This document shows, in pieces, positions 33,404 through 42,023 of a stretch of 58,233 nucleotides of DNA. Location: NCBI GenBank assembly GCA_051984395.1, contig JBPYEZ010000063.1, positions 1 to 58,233 on the forward strand, in the 5' to 3' direction. The stretch's first letter is position 1. Each line of letters starts with the position of its first letter. Under the pieces are notes generated by a model, which saw nothing but the letters and a program-made list of their open reading frames with translations, was not told the origin of the DNA and did not search any database. A program made the translations under genes and the position numbers. This DNA comes from AC-9 sp051984395 (lineage in GTDB: Bacteria; Actinomycetota; Acidimicrobiia; Acidimicrobiales; AC-9).

Positions 33404-34348
33404 TCAGCCCTCCGTGAGCACGACCACCTTGCCCAGCTTGCCGGGAGCAGCGAAGCGGTCGTAGGCCTCGGTCACCTGCTCGAGGGCGAAGCGAGCGGCG
33501 ATCGGCACCTGCAGCCGACCTGCCGCCAACAGGGGAAGAGCCTGGCGCTCGAGTCGTCTCGCGGCGTCGGCCTTGCCCTCGAGCGGACGAGCCCGCAGCG
33601 TGGAGGCGACGATGTGGCCCCGTACCATCATCAGGACGCGCAGGTCGACCTCGGCGGTGGCGCCGGCCCCGACGCCGATGATGCTGATGCGGCCACCGAC
33701 GGCGAGCGACGCCAGGTTGGCGGCCATGTTGGTCCCGCCCACCAGCTCGAGCACGACGTCGAACGGCCCGCGCGCCGCGAACTCGTCGGTGCCGACCACC
33801 TCGGCGCCGAGGGCTGCCACCGCCGAATGCAGCTCGGCGCGCCGCACGGTGGCCGTGACCCGTGCGCCTCCGGCCGCAGCCAGCTGCACGGCCGCCGTGC
33901 CCACGCCACCGGCAGCGCCATGGACGAGAACGTGCTCGCCCAGGGTCAGCTGGCACTGGGTGAACATGGCGTCGTGCGCGGTGGTGAAGGCCTCGGGGAA
34001 GGCGCCGGCGGCGTCCCAGCCCATGGTGTCGGGGACGGGCAGCGCCGTCCGCTCGTGGACGAGGACGAGCTCGGCCTGGGCGCCTCCGCCGACGACCGCC
34101 ATGACGCGGTCCCCGGGCGCGAACCGCTCGACGTCAGGTCCCACGTCCACGACCTCGCCCGCCAGCTCCAGACCGGGTATGTCGCTCGGGCTGCCGGGGG
34201 GCGCGGGGTAGGCGCCCTTGACCTGAAGGAGGTCGGCGGCGTTGACGCCCGCGGCCCGCGTCCGCACGAGAAGCTGGCCGGTGGCAGGCACCGGATCGGG
34301 CCGGTCGGCGACGACCAGGGCGCCGCCGGTGATCGTCGCCGCCCTCAC
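33404..34348 (-). CDS. Zinc-independent quinone oxidoreductase / medium-chain reductase
   Basis: NADPH-dependent MDR-family oxidoreductase of the quinone oxidoreductase type, 314 aa. GroES-like N-terminus with AAGVNAADLLQVKGAYPAPP and PGLELAGEVVDVGPDV; nucleotide-binding VLVHGAAGGVGTAAVQLA (about 140-157); VVLELVGGTNMAANLASL. No zinc-binding Cys cluster is seen, as expected for this subgroup. It may reduce quinones or enones. GTG 34348 lies 6 bases after GAGACT, a weak version of the leaderless -10 seen elsewhere. Confidence 0.85.
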   Translation of the reverse strand: MRAATITGGALVVADRPDPVPATGQLLVRTRAAGVNAADLLQVKGAYPAPPGSPSDIPGLELAGEVVDVGPDVERFAPGDRVMAVVGGGAQAELVLVHERTALPVPDTMGWDAAGAFPEAFTTAHDAMFTQCQLTLGEHVLVHGAAGGVGTAAVQLAAAGGARVTATVRRAELHSAVAALGAEVVGTDEFAARGPFDVVLELVGGTNMAANLASLAVGGRISIIGVGAGATAEVDLRVLMMVRGHIVASTLRARPLEGKADAARRLERQALPLLAAGRLQVPIAARFALEQVTEAYDRFAAPGKLGKVVVLTEG

Positions 34349-34377
34349 GTTGTCAGTCTCTCAGCAGCGGCGTACCG

Positions 34378-35478
34378 CTACCGAACCCGACCGGCCCCGT
34401 AGTACCCGCTGCGGATGGCGGGCTGGTAGGAGACAGTGGTGCCAGTGTGGTCGGCCACGACCATCTGCCCGTTGCCCACGTAGATGCCCACGTGACCAGG
34501 TGCAGGCGACTGGCCGCCGTAGTTCTCGAAGATCAGGTCCCCAGGTTGCAGGTCGCTCTGGGAGATCCGGGTCGTGACGTCGTACTGCTCGTTCGAGGAA
34601 TGGGGCAGCGACACGCCGGCATGCTCCCAGGCCCACATGGTGAGGCCCGAGCAGTCGAAGGAGTCCGGTCCGGCTCCTCCGTACTGGTAGGGCTTTCCGA
34701 TCTCCTGTTCTGCCCAGTACACGGCTGCCGACGCTCCGCCGTTGGACGGCGGGGCCGGCCCGGTGGCCGCGCCGGTCACGTGGGATGTCGAGCTGGCGGC
34801 GAGCGCCTGGGCGGCCTGGCGCTGCTGCTGGGCCTGGGCCACGAGGCCGACGAGCTGGCCCTTCACCCGGGACAGGGTCGCTTCTTCGGCCGCCGTCTCG
34901 GCGGCTGCGGCCCGGTCGGCGCTGGCCACCGAGGCCAGGGCGGCCTGGGCGTTCTGCTGGTCCTGCTCGAGGGCGGCCTGCCGGGCCTGCAAGGCGTGCC
35001 GGGCCTGACGCAGGCGGCCCACGACCTGGTGCTGGTCGCCCGCCAGCGCGTCGACGTACTGCTGGCGCAGGAGAGCGTCGTAGCGGGCGCCGGTCAGCAC
35101 ATCGGTCGACTGAGCGGTGCCTCCGTCCATGAAGGAGCTGACGGCGTCCTGACGCAGATGGTCATCGATCGCGCTCACCTGCTGCTCGTTGTCGGTCACC
35201 TGGGCTCGCGCCGCTGCCACCTGGGCCGACACCGAGTCTGCCCGGATCCGGGCCAGGTCGTACTCCTCGGTGAGATGGTCCTGCTGCGCGTTCTCGGCGT
35301 CGATCTGGGCGGCCAGGGCGCTGGCCTGAGCTTGCAGGTCTCCTGCTGCATCCCCGGCTGCAGGCTTGGCTCCGGCCGCCAGGGGGTAGGCGACCACGGT
35401 CAGAGCGGCAGCGGCAAGGGCGAGAGAACGACGCCACGGCGCAGTCGTCGCCGGCGCGATCCGTGGGGCGAGGCGCAC
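34378..35478 (-). CDS. NlpC/P60 peptidoglycan endopeptidase with coiled-coil domain
   Basis: Exported cell-wall hydrolase of the RipA/CwlO type, 366 aa. A signal peptide (SLALAAAALTVVAYPLAAGA) is followed by a long coiled coil (about 50-230, Ala/Gln/Glu-rich) that usually keeps the enzyme inactive until activated by a partner such as FtsX. The C-terminal NlpC/P60 domain (about 255-366) has the catalytic Cys in DSFDCSGLTMWAWEHAG, the His in GHVGIYVGNGQMVV and a downstream His in ADHTG. It cleaves D-Glu-meso-DAP links during cell separation. GTG 35478 is 11 bases from TAGGTT, so only a few leader bases remain. Confidence 0.9.
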   Translation of the reverse strand: MRLAPRIAPATTAPWRRSLALAAAALTVVAYPLAAGAKPAAGDAAGDLQAQASALAAQIDAENAQQDHLTEEYDLARIRADSVSAQVAAARAQVTDNEQQVSAIDDHLRQDAVSSFMDGGTAQSTDVLTGARYDALLRQQYVDALAGDQHQVVGRLRQARHALQARQAALEQDQQNAQAALASVASADRAAAAETAAEEATLSRVKGQLVGLVAQAQQQRQAAQALAASSTSHVTGAATGPAPPSNGGASAAVYWAEQEIGKPYQYGGAGPDSFDCSGLTMWAWEHAGVSLPHSSNEQYDVTTRISQSDLQPGDLIFENYGGQSPAPGHVGIYVGNGQMVVADHTGTTVSYQPAIRSGYYGAGRVR

Positions 35479-35489
35479 AACGGGTCAGC

Positions 35490-35495
35490 AACCTA
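35490..35495 (-). promoter_or_regulatory. -10 box (TAGGTT) of the NlpC/P60 gene
   Basis: TAGGTT on the minus strand ends 11 bases before GTG 35478. The predicted leader of about 4 bases leaves no room for a riboswitch. Confidence 0.45.
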
Positions 35496-35610
35496 CGAGG
35501 CCGCTGTCTCGTGATGCAAACCGCCCTCAAGCAGTTTCGCCTGATGAGCCGGTTCCTCACCTAGCAAAGCCCGGGACCCCGGTGCTTACACCCAGGTCAA
35601 CGCTCGGCGC

Positions 35611-35616
35611 TACCGT
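35611..35616 (+). promoter_or_regulatory. -10 box (TACCGT) of fumC, leaderless
   Basis: TACCGT lies 7 bases before ATG 35624; AGGTCAAC about 18 bases upstream may be part of a -35 region. Confidence 0.55.
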
Positions 35617-35623
35617 CCCGAGC

Positions 35624-37024
35624 ATGAGTGACATGTCAGCCGCTGGTGAGGACAGGATCGAGCACGACTCGATGGGGGAGGTCAGGGTTCCGGCGGCCGC
35701 CCGGTGGGGGGCCCAGACCCAGCGGGCGGTCGAGAACTTCCCCATCTCGGGGATGCGCATCGATCGCTCGTTGATCGCCGCCCTGGCGGCCATCAAAGCG
35801 GCGGCAGCCAGGGTCAACGGTCGCCTCGGGATCATCGACGCCGACGTGGCCGAGGCTCTCCAGCAGGCGGCCGGCGAGGTGGAAGCAGGCCGGTGGGACG
35901 ACCACTTCCCGGCGGACGTGTTCCAGACGGGATCCGGCACCTCCTCGAACATGAACATGAACGAGGTCCTGGCCAATCTGGCCGGCGAGCGGCTGGGCCG
36001 CGAGGTCCGACCGAACGACGAGCCGAACGCCTCGCAGTCCTCCAACGACGTGTTCCCGTCCGCCATCCACGTCGCCGCCTGCCGCGGGATCGTCTCCGAG
36101 CTCGTGCCCGCTCTCGAGCACCTGCGCGAGGTCCTGCGGGAGCGCAGCCGCCGGTTCGCCCGCGTGGTGAAAGCTGGTCGGACCCACTTGATGGATGCAA
36201 CCCCGGTGACGCTCGGGCAGGAGCTCGGCGGCTATGCATCGGCCATGGAGAACGGTGTCGGCCGCCTGCGCGACTGCCTGCCGCGCGTCGGCGAGCTTCC
36301 GCTCGGCGGGACCGCCGTGGGGACCGGCCTCAACGCCCCCGAAGGTTTCGCGTCAGCGGTGGTCGACGAGCTGGCCACCACGCTGGGCCTGCCCCTGACC
36401 GAGGCACGCGACCATTTCGAGGTCCAGGGCACCCGTGATGCCCTGGTGGAGGCGTCGGGAGTGCTGCGCACGGTGGCCGTGTCGCTCTACAAGATCTGCA
36501 ACGACCTGCGATGGATGGCGAGCGGGCCCCGGACCGGGTTGGCGGAGATCCGGCTACCCGACCTGCAACCCGGGTCCTCGATCATGCCCGGGAAGGTCAA
36601 TCCCGTCGTGCCAGAGGCAGTCTGCCAGGTCGTCGCCCAGGTGGTCGGAAACGACGCCGCCGTCGCCTTCGGAGGCGCCGCCGGGAACTTCGAGCTCAAC
36701 GTCATGCTTCCGGTGATCGCCCGCAACCTCCTCGAGTCCGTGCGCCTGCTGACCGCTGCCAGCCGGTCCCTCGCCGACAAGTGCATCGCCGGCATCGAAG
36801 CCGACGAGGAGCGCTGCCGGACCAATGCTCTGTCGTCGCCGGCCATCGCCACGGCCCTCAATCCCTACATCGGCTACGAGCAGGCGGCCAAGGTGGTGAA
36901 GCAGGCGATGGCCGAGAACAAGGACCTGCGCACCGTCGTGCTCGAGCTCGGACTGCTGTCCGAGGACGAGGTCGACAAGGCGCTCGACGTCGAGGCCATG
37001 ACCCGAGGCGGCATCCTGCGTTAG
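35624..37024 (+). CDS. fumC: Class II fumarate hydratase
   Basis: Hydrates fumarate to malate in the TCA cycle, 466 aa. Family blocks: WGAQTQRAVENFPIS, FQTGSGTSSNMNMNEVLAN, PNDEPNASQSSNDVFPSAIH, KAGRTHLMDATPVTLGQE (catalytic His) and the signature GSSIMPGKVNPVVPEA with the catalytic Ser loop. The length and C-terminal GIEADEERCRTNALSSPAIA to MTRGGILR segment separate fumarase from aspartase and argininosuccinate lyase. ATG 35624 is set by the -10 box. It could serve the TCA cycle and also a malyl-CoA route suggested by a nearby lyase. Confidence 0.95.
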   Translation: MSDMSAAGEDRIEHDSMGEVRVPAAARWGAQTQRAVENFPISGMRIDRSLIAALAAIKAAAARVNGRLGIIDADVAEALQQAAGEVEAGRWDDHFPADVFQTGSGTSSNMNMNEVLANLAGERLGREVRPNDEPNASQSSNDVFPSAIHVAACRGIVSELVPALEHLREVLRERSRRFARVVKAGRTHLMDATPVTLGQELGGYASAMENGVGRLRDCLPRVGELPLGGTAVGTGLNAPEGFASAVVDELATTLGLPLTEARDHFEVQGTRDALVEASGVLRTVAVSLYKICNDLRWMASGPRTGLAEIRLPDLQPGSSIMPGKVNPVVPEAVCQVVAQVVGNDAAVAFGGAAGNFELNVMLPVIARNLLESVRLLTAASRSLADKCIAGIEADEERCRTNALSSPAIATALNPYIGYEQAAKVVKQAMAENKDLRTVVLELGLLSEDEVDKALDVEAMTRGGILR

Positions 37025-37088
37025 CGCGGGTTCGCCTGGTGATCGGCCCCTGGGATCCAACGCTCGGGGGCTCACGGGTACCCGTTGG

Positions 37089-37094
37089 TAAGGT
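37089..37094 (+). promoter_or_regulatory. -10 box (TAAGGT), leaderless
   Basis: TAAGGT lies 7 bases before GTG 37102 and decides this start; the frame is open much further upstream as a shadow of fumC. Confidence 0.55.
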
Positions 37095-37101
37095 CGCCGG
37101 G

Positions 37102-37905
37102 GTGCATCCCATCGAGCGGCTCCGGTACGTGGCCCGAGCGGACGGAGCCGGTCCGGGATCACTCGCCGCCGAGGCGGCGCATGCCCTGGCGGGCTTCGCC
37201 GACGACTCTGCCGCGCTCGTCACCGCCTGCCGACGGCTGGTCGACCGTCACCCGACGGCCGGCCCGCTGTGGTCGCTGGCGTGCCGGGTCCTTGCCGCGA
37301 CCGATCCGGCACAGGAGGTGTGGAAGGTGGCGGACGAGCTCGAGTCCGACCCCACGCCGCTCGTGCTGGCTGATCGCCTACCGGCAGACGCGACGGTCGC
37401 GGTGCTCGGTTGGCCCGAGCTGGCCGGTCGCACGCTCGGCCGCCGGGCCGACCTGCGGGTGCTCGTCGTCGACACGTTGGGCGAGGGGTCGAGCCTGGCC
37501 CGGCGTCTGCGCTCGTCGGGGAGCGAGGTCCTCGAGGTGCCAGAGTCCGGCCTGGGCAGCGCGGTGGGCGCCGCCGACCTGGCCGTGCTGGAGGCCTCGT
37601 TGCTGAGCGGAGAACAGCTGGTCTCCGTCTCCGGAGCGAGGGCGGCGGCCTCGGTGGCCCGACTGGCCTCCCGCCCCCTCTGGGTCGTCGCCGGCGCTGG
37701 ACGGGTGCTGCCCGCCCGGCTCGGGGAGGCGGTGTGGCGTCGCCTCGACGACGATCCCGATCCCCCCTGGGATCGCGACGACGAGATCGTTCCCGTCGAT
37801 CTCGTCGATCAGGTCGTCGGACCCTCCGGAGCCGTGGCGCCGGCCGAGGCTCTGCGCCGGACGGACTGCCCGGTGACCCCCGAGCTGCTCAGGCAGGTCG
37901 GTTGA
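37102..37905 (+). CDS. Uncharacterised protein, weakly eIF-2B-like
   Basis: Protein of 267 aa that I do not recognise with certainty. It begins with a helical region (HPIERLRYVARADGAGPG, SLAAEAAHALAGFADDSAAL) and continues with alternating beta and alpha elements. DLAVLEASLLSGEQLVSVSG and ASRPLWVVAGAGRVLP resemble the pattern of the eIF-2B alpha / ribose-1,5-bisphosphate isomerase fold. A catalytic Cys/Asp pair of that family is not evident. No signal peptide or membrane segment is present. It stands alone between fumC and a dienelactone hydrolase gene, each with its own promoter. Confidence 0.6.
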   Translation: MHPIERLRYVARADGAGPGSLAAEAAHALAGFADDSAALVTACRRLVDRHPTAGPLWSLACRVLAATDPAQEVWKVADELESDPTPLVLADRLPADATVAVLGWPELAGRTLGRRADLRVLVVDTLGEGSSLARRLRSSGSEVLEVPESGLGSAVGAADLAVLEASLLSGEQLVSVSGARAAASVARLASRPLWVVAGAGRVLPARLGEAVWRRLDDDPDPPWDRDDEIVPVDLVDQVVGPSGAVAPAEALRRTDCPVTPELLRQVG

Positions 37906-37958
37906 GGCTCCGCTCGTCGGCCGGTTGGGGGCGGGTTCACGCCGGACGGGTCGGCCGC

Positions 37959-37964
37959 TAGCGT
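37959..37964 (+). promoter_or_regulatory. -10 box (TAGCGT), leaderless
   Basis: TAGCGT lies 9 bases before ATG 37974. Confidence 0.5.
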
Positions 37965-37973
37965 CCGGGGCTC

Positions 37974-38651
37974 ATGGGCGAGATCATCGAGTTCCCGAGC
38001 AACGGCAACACCGTTCAGGGGTACCTGGCCACCGAGGGCACGGGCCCGGGCGTCGTCGTCATCCAGGAGTACTGGGGGCTGGTCGACCACATCAAAGAGG
38101 TGTGCGACCGCTTTGCCGCTCAGGGCTTCGTGGCCCTGGCGCCTGACCTCTTCCACGGTCAGCAGGCCCGCGAGCCCGACGAGGCCGGCAGGCTCATGAT
38201 GGCGATGAACCTCGAGCAGGCGGCAAAGGACATGAGTGGCGCCGTCGACGCGGTGAAGGCGCGCTGCTCGAGCCACGGGGTCGGCGTGGTCGGGTTCTGC
38301 GTGGGTGGTGGGCTGGCACTCGTGCTGGCCTGCCAGCGTCCGGACCTGGTGAGGGCCGTCGTTCCCTTCTACGGGTTGATCCCCTGGCCCGAGCTCCAGC
38401 CCGACTACGCCAAGCTCGATGGCGCCGTGCAGGGCCACTTCGCCGAGCGCGACGACTCGGCCGGGCCCAAGGCGGCGAGAGAGCTGGAGGACACGCTGAC
38501 GGCGCTGGGCAAGCGGGCCCGGATGTACATCTATCCAGGTACTCAGCACGCCTTCTTCAACGACGACCGGCCGGAGGTGTACGACGCCACGGCGGCCCGG
38601 GAGGCGTGGGAGAAGGTCCTGCCATTCCTGCGGGAAGAGCTGCTCCACTGA
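37974..38651 (+). CDS. Dienelactone hydrolase family protein
   Basis: Alpha/beta hydrolase with a Cys nucleophile, 225 aa. The nucleophile elbow is GFCVGGGLALVLA (Cys near residue 109), the acid is expected in GHFAERDDSAGP, and the His in YPGTQHAFFND. VVVIQEYWGLVDHIKEVCDR near the N-terminus carries the Glu that holds the Cys in the resting state. This is the standard dienelactone hydrolase arrangement (Cys-Asp-His) and size. Dienelactone hydrolases open dienelactones in chloroaromatic breakdown, but many members have other or unknown esterase roles, and no aromatic pathway genes are adjacent. Confidence 0.88.
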   Translation: MGEIIEFPSNGNTVQGYLATEGTGPGVVVIQEYWGLVDHIKEVCDRFAAQGFVALAPDLFHGQQAREPDEAGRLMMAMNLEQAAKDMSGAVDAVKARCSSHGVGVVGFCVGGGLALVLACQRPDLVRAVVPFYGLIPWPELQPDYAKLDGAVQGHFAERDDSAGPKAARELEDTLTALGKRARMYIYPGTQHAFFNDDRPEVYDATAAREAWEKVLPFLREELLH

Positions 38652-38707
38652 TTCCCGAGGGCCGACGCCGCCAGCGCCACGGCTTGGCGGCCGTGCGGGG
38701 GCGCCCG

Positions 38708-38713
38708 TAGCAT
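38708..38713 (+). promoter_or_regulatory. -10 box (TAGCAT), leaderless
   Basis: TAGCAT lies 7 bases before ATG 38721. Confidence 0.55.
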
Positions 38714-38720
38714 CCGGTAC

Positions 38721-39659
38721 ATGTCAGCGAGATCCAGGGATCTGCCCCGTCGTTCCTGTCTGTCCGTGCCCGGTTCCAGCGAGCGCTTCCTCGAGAAGGC
38801 GCCGAACGTGCCCGCCGACATGACGTTCCTCGACCTCGAGGACTCGGTCGCGCCGCTGGAGAAGGAGTCGGCCCGAGCAAAGGTGGTCGACGCCATCAAG
38901 AACCACGACTGGGGCGAGCGGGTGATGTGCGTCCGGGTGAACGCCTGGGACACCAAGTGGACCTACGGCGACGTCGCAGAGGTGGTCGGGAACGCCGGGG
39001 ACCGCCTCGAAGAGATCATGCTGCCGAAGACGCAGTCGGCCGCCGAGGTCGTGGCGCTGGACCTGCTTCTCACCCAGGTCGAGGCCAACGCCGGGCTGCC
39101 GGCGGGTCACATCGGGATCGAGGCCCAGATCGAGACCACTCGGGGTCTCATCAACGTCGAGGACATCTGCGCAGCCTCGCCCCGCCTGGAGACGATCGTC
39201 TTCGGGCCCGCCGACTTCGCCGCGTCGATGGAGATGCCGGTGCTGACCGGGGGAGTGTCGATCTCCGAGTACCCCGGCGACCACTTCAACTACGTGTTCT
39301 CCAAGATCCTCATGGCCGGACGGGCCAACGGTCTCCAGGTCATCGACGGACCGTTCCTCAGGATCCGGGAGCTCGACGCGCTTCGCGAGTACTGCATGCG
39401 GACCCGGACGCTCGGCTACGACGGCAAGTGGGCGCTCAACCCCGACCAGGTGACCGTCCTGAACGAGGTGTACTCGCCCACCCAGGAGCAGTACGACCGC
39501 GCGCTGGCGATCCTCGCCGCGTACCGGCAGGCAACCGAGGACGAGCGCAAGGGTGCGGTGATGTTCGGCGACGAGATGATCGACGAGGCCAGCCGCAAGA
39601 TGGCGGTCAAGTTCGTGACACGGGGGGAGCGGGCGGGGTTGACGCCCAGCTCCGGCTAG
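38721..39659 (+). CDS. HpcH/HpaI family CoA ester lyase (malyl-CoA / citramalyl-CoA lyase-like)
   Basis: TIM-barrel CoA-ester lyase, 312 aa. Motifs: RRSCLSVPGSSERFLEKAP, the Asp/Glu of FLDLEDSVAPLEKESAR, VRVNAWDTKW (substrate Arg), EEIMLPKTQSA, IEAQIETTRGLINVEDI (metal Glu) and FGPADFAASM (metal Asp), then GKWALNPDQV. The length and C-terminal lid match malyl-CoA / beta-methylmalyl-CoA lyases more than citrate lyase beta subunits. It would split malyl-CoA or methylmalyl-CoA into acetyl- or propionyl-CoA and glyoxylate. A MaoC hydratase gene at 44406 could act on the same CoA esters. Confidence 0.85.
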   Translation: MSARSRDLPRRSCLSVPGSSERFLEKAPNVPADMTFLDLEDSVAPLEKESARAKVVDAIKNHDWGERVMCVRVNAWDTKWTYGDVAEVVGNAGDRLEEIMLPKTQSAAEVVALDLLLTQVEANAGLPAGHIGIEAQIETTRGLINVEDICAASPRLETIVFGPADFAASMEMPVLTGGVSISEYPGDHFNYVFSKILMAGRANGLQVIDGPFLRIRELDALREYCMRTRTLGYDGKWALNPDQVTVLNEVYSPTQEQYDRALAILAAYRQATEDERKGAVMFGDEMIDEASRKMAVKFVTRGERAGLTPSSG

Positions 39660-39679
39660 GACGGGCGCCCGGATCGCCC

Positions 39680-40396
39680 GTGGCCGACCGACCATTCGAC
39701 GCGCCTGTCATCGACGCGATCCTGCCGGCGCGCAACGAGGCGCCCACGGTGGCGACGGTGGTGGAGGCGTGCCGGCGGTGCGCGGCGGTACGCGAGGTCA
39801 TCGTGGTCGACGACGGCTCGGTCGACGACACCGCCGACCGGGCGGCGGCGGCAGGCGCCAAGGTCATCCATCGCGACGATGCCGCCGGGCCGTCGCTCGG
39901 CTCGAAGGCGCACGCCATGGAGGCCGGTGTTGCCGCCTCGGACGCTCCCGCCGTGCTGTTCGTCGACGCCGACCTGCTCGGGCTGACCAGTGATCACCTC
40001 GACCAGGTGTGCCGGCCCTTCCTCGAGGGGACGGCCACGATGTCGGTGGGCTGGTTCGACTACCGGGCATGGAACCCGCTCGTGCTCCGGCTGCCTCCGA
40101 CGACGGGGGAGCGGGTGGTCCCGCGCTGGGTCTTCGAGGCCATACCACCGGAGAAGCGGGACGGCTACACGATCGAGATCATGATCAACGAGGTCATCGC
40201 CGAGCGCCGCCTGCCCACGACCGCCAGGATCATGCGCGGCGTCACCCATCGCACCAAGCGCCAGAAGCTGGGCCGCCTGGAGGGGTACCGGCGTACCTGG
40301 GAGATGTTCTGGACCCTGCTGTCCCTTCCGCTCACGGGTGTCGTGCGCTGGAGGAGCTACTGGTTCTATCTGCGGGGCCTCACCATCGAGCGCTGA
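39680..40396 (+). CDS. Family 2 glycosyltransferase
   Basis: GT-A-fold glycosyltransferase, 238 aa. It opens with DAILPARNEAPTVATVVEAC, then VIVVDDGSVDDTADRAAAAG (nucleotide-sugar binding Asp residues) and ILFVDAD-type metal motif AVLFVDADLLGL. EIMINEVIAERRLPTTARIM and a basic, aromatic end (YRRTWEMFWTLLSLPLTGVV) may touch the membrane but there is no clear transmembrane domain. The relation to glucosyl-3-phosphoglycerate synthase and dolichyl-phosphate-type enzymes cannot be decided. GTG 39680 begins just before the conserved first strand, 20 bases after the lyase gene. It ends 6 bases from a convergent gene. Confidence 0.82.
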   Translation: MADRPFDAPVIDAILPARNEAPTVATVVEACRRCAAVREVIVVDDGSVDDTADRAAAAGAKVIHRDDAAGPSLGSKAHAMEAGVAASDAPAVLFVDADLLGLTSDHLDQVCRPFLEGTATMSVGWFDYRAWNPLVLRLPPTTGERVVPRWVFEAIPPEKRDGYTIEIMINEVIAERRLPTTARIMRGVTHRTKRQKLGRLEGYRRTWEMFWTLLSLPLTGVVRWRSYWFYLRGLTIER

Positions 40397-40402
40397 CGCC
40401 GC

Positions 40403-42010
40403 TCACGAGGCCGAGCCGGCCGCGAGGCGCCGGGCGATGACCTTGAGGGCCAGCGTCTCGTCGGCCCCCTCGAAGATCGAGAGGACCCTGGCGTCCACGA
40501 AGTACCGGCTCACCGGGAACTCCTCGGCGTAGCCCATCCCGCCGTGGATCTGCATGGCCTCGCGCGTCACCCACTCGGCCGCACGGCACACGTACGCCTT
40601 GATCATCGAGGCCTCGAGGGCTCCCTCGCCCTTGGCCATTAGCCGGGCCACCTGGTAGGCGAACTGCCGGCTGGCCTGGATGATGGCCGCCATCCGGGTG
40701 AGCTTGGCCCTCGTCAGCTGGTAGTCGAGGACCGGCGAGCCGAACACCACCCGGTCGGTGGCGTAGCGCAGCGCCGCCTCGTATGCAGCTTGCATCAGCC
40801 CCAGGGCGCGCGCCGCCGTCTGGAGCCGTCCGTTCTCGAAGCCTTCCATCTGGAAGTAGAAGCCGCGACCCTCGCCCTCGGGCCCACCGATGAGACAGTC
40901 GTCGGGGACCCACCACCCCTCGAAGGCGAGCTCGTAGGAGTGCATTCCCCGGTACCCGAGGGTGTCGATCGGGCGGCCCTCGAGACGTCCGGCAGGTCCG
41001 GCCCGTCCCTCGGCTGCGGGGTCCTGGGTGAGCACGAAACCGTGACCATCGCCGCGGGGCTTCGGGACCACGAACAGCGACAGACCGCGGTGGGCCTTGG
41101 CCCGGTCGGGATCCGTGCGGGCCAGCAGCATGAGGACGTCGGCTCGCGCCGCGAACGTGCACCAGGTCTTCACCCCGTCGATCACCCACCCACCGTCGCC
41201 GCGCACCGCCGTCACCTTGATGCCCGCAACATCCGAGCCGAAGTCCGGCTCGGTGACCGCCACCGCCGCCATCGCCTCGCCGCTGGCGAGCTTCGGGAGC
41301 CAGTGCTGCTTCTGCTCCTCGGTACCGCCCTTGACGAGGGCTCGAGTGAGAATCTCGGGCCGGGTCACGAGCGAGCCGCCGGCGCCGAGCGACCCTCGGG
41401 ACAGCTCCTCGGTGGCGACGACCATGCCCATGTAGTCGCTCTCGCCTCCCGCCGCGAACCCGCCGTACTCGGCGGGCACCGACAGGCCGAAGGCACCCAT
41501 CTCGGCCAGTCCGGCGATGATCTCCTCGGGGATGTCCTCGTTGTGTCGATGGATGGCCTCGGCGACGGGCTGGATCCGGTCCTCGGCGAAGCGGCGGAAC
41601 GTGTCCTGAACCATCTCGAAGTCGGCGTCGAGGTGGCGTGGGCCCTCCTCACCGGCCAGGTCGGCCAGTACCCCGGGCGAGCGGTAGGCCCGTACGAACG
41701 GCAGGGTGGCGTCGAGGTGACCGGGCTCTGTCCCCCACTCGTCCTCCCGGCCGAGGATGCGGGTCAGCAGGTCGTGCACGGCGTCGGCGACGAAGACGCA
41801 CGCCAACACGGCCTCGACCTCGCCCTTGGAGCCGTAGTCGAGGACGGCCCGGGCGCACTCCACCGACGCGGCGGCGTGGGCCAGGTCGTAGGCGACGACC
41901 TGCTGCTCGTCGGGCCCGCCACGGGACGCCAGGTGTCGAGCGGCCTCGTCGACGGCGACCTTGGCCTCCTCGACGACGACGGCAGCAGCGTCCAGGTCTG
42001 CAGCGATCAT
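40403..42010 (-). CDS. Acyl-CoA dehydrogenase with N-terminal helical extension
   Basis: FAD-dependent acyl-CoA dehydrogenase, 535 aa. Residues 1-130 form an extra alanine-rich helical segment before the usual fold. Then FRRFAEDRIQPVAEAIHRHN, GAFGLSVPAEYGG, AVTEPDFGSDVAGIKV (FAD binding), GVKTWCTFAARADVLMLLAR, DTLGYRGMHSYELAFEGWWV, RYATDRVVFGSPVLDYQLTR and MQIHGGMGYAEEFPVSRYFV are present. The catalytic Glu cannot be assigned with confidence. ATG 42010 is set by the TAGCCT box 7 bases upstream; an upstream ATG in frame (42076) lies inside the methyltransferase gene. The extension resembles that of large dehydrogenases of branched or methylated acyl-CoAs. Confidence 0.87.
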   Translation of the reverse strand: MIAADLDAAAVVVEEAKVAVDEAARHLASRGGPDEQQVVAYDLAHAAASVECARAVLDYGSKGEVEAVLACVFVADAVHDLLTRILGREDEWGTEPGHLDATLPFVRAYRSPGVLADLAGEEGPRHLDADFEMVQDTFRRFAEDRIQPVAEAIHRHNEDIPEEIIAGLAEMGAFGLSVPAEYGGFAAGGESDYMGMVVATEELSRGSLGAGGSLVTRPEILTRALVKGGTEEQKQHWLPKLASGEAMAAVAVTEPDFGSDVAGIKVTAVRGDGGWVIDGVKTWCTFAARADVLMLLARTDPDRAKAHRGLSLFVVPKPRGDGHGFVLTQDPAAEGRAGPAGRLEGRPIDTLGYRGMHSYELAFEGWWVPDDCLIGGPEGEGRGFYFQMEGFENGRLQTAARALGLMQAAYEAALRYATDRVVFGSPVLDYQLTRAKLTRMAAIIQASRQFAYQVARLMAKGEGALEASMIKAYVCRAAEWVTREAMQIHGGMGYAEEFPVSRYFVDARVLSIFEGADETLALKVIARRLAAGSAS

Positions 42011-42017
42011 GCCCGGA

Positions 42018-42023
42018 AGGCTA
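42018..42023 (-). promoter_or_regulatory. -10 box (TAGCCT) of the acyl-CoA dehydrogenase gene, overlapping a stop codon
   Basis: On the minus strand TAGCCT lies 7 bases before ATG 42010, and its TAG is the stop codon of the methyltransferase gene upstream. Confidence 0.55.

Noticed and set aside
35479..35623. c-di-AMP (ydaO) or c-di-GMP riboswitch before the NlpC/P60 gene
   Set aside because: Some riboswitch-like words occur, but on the wrong strand or with the wrong spacing, and the TAGGTT promoter leaves a leader of only a few bases.
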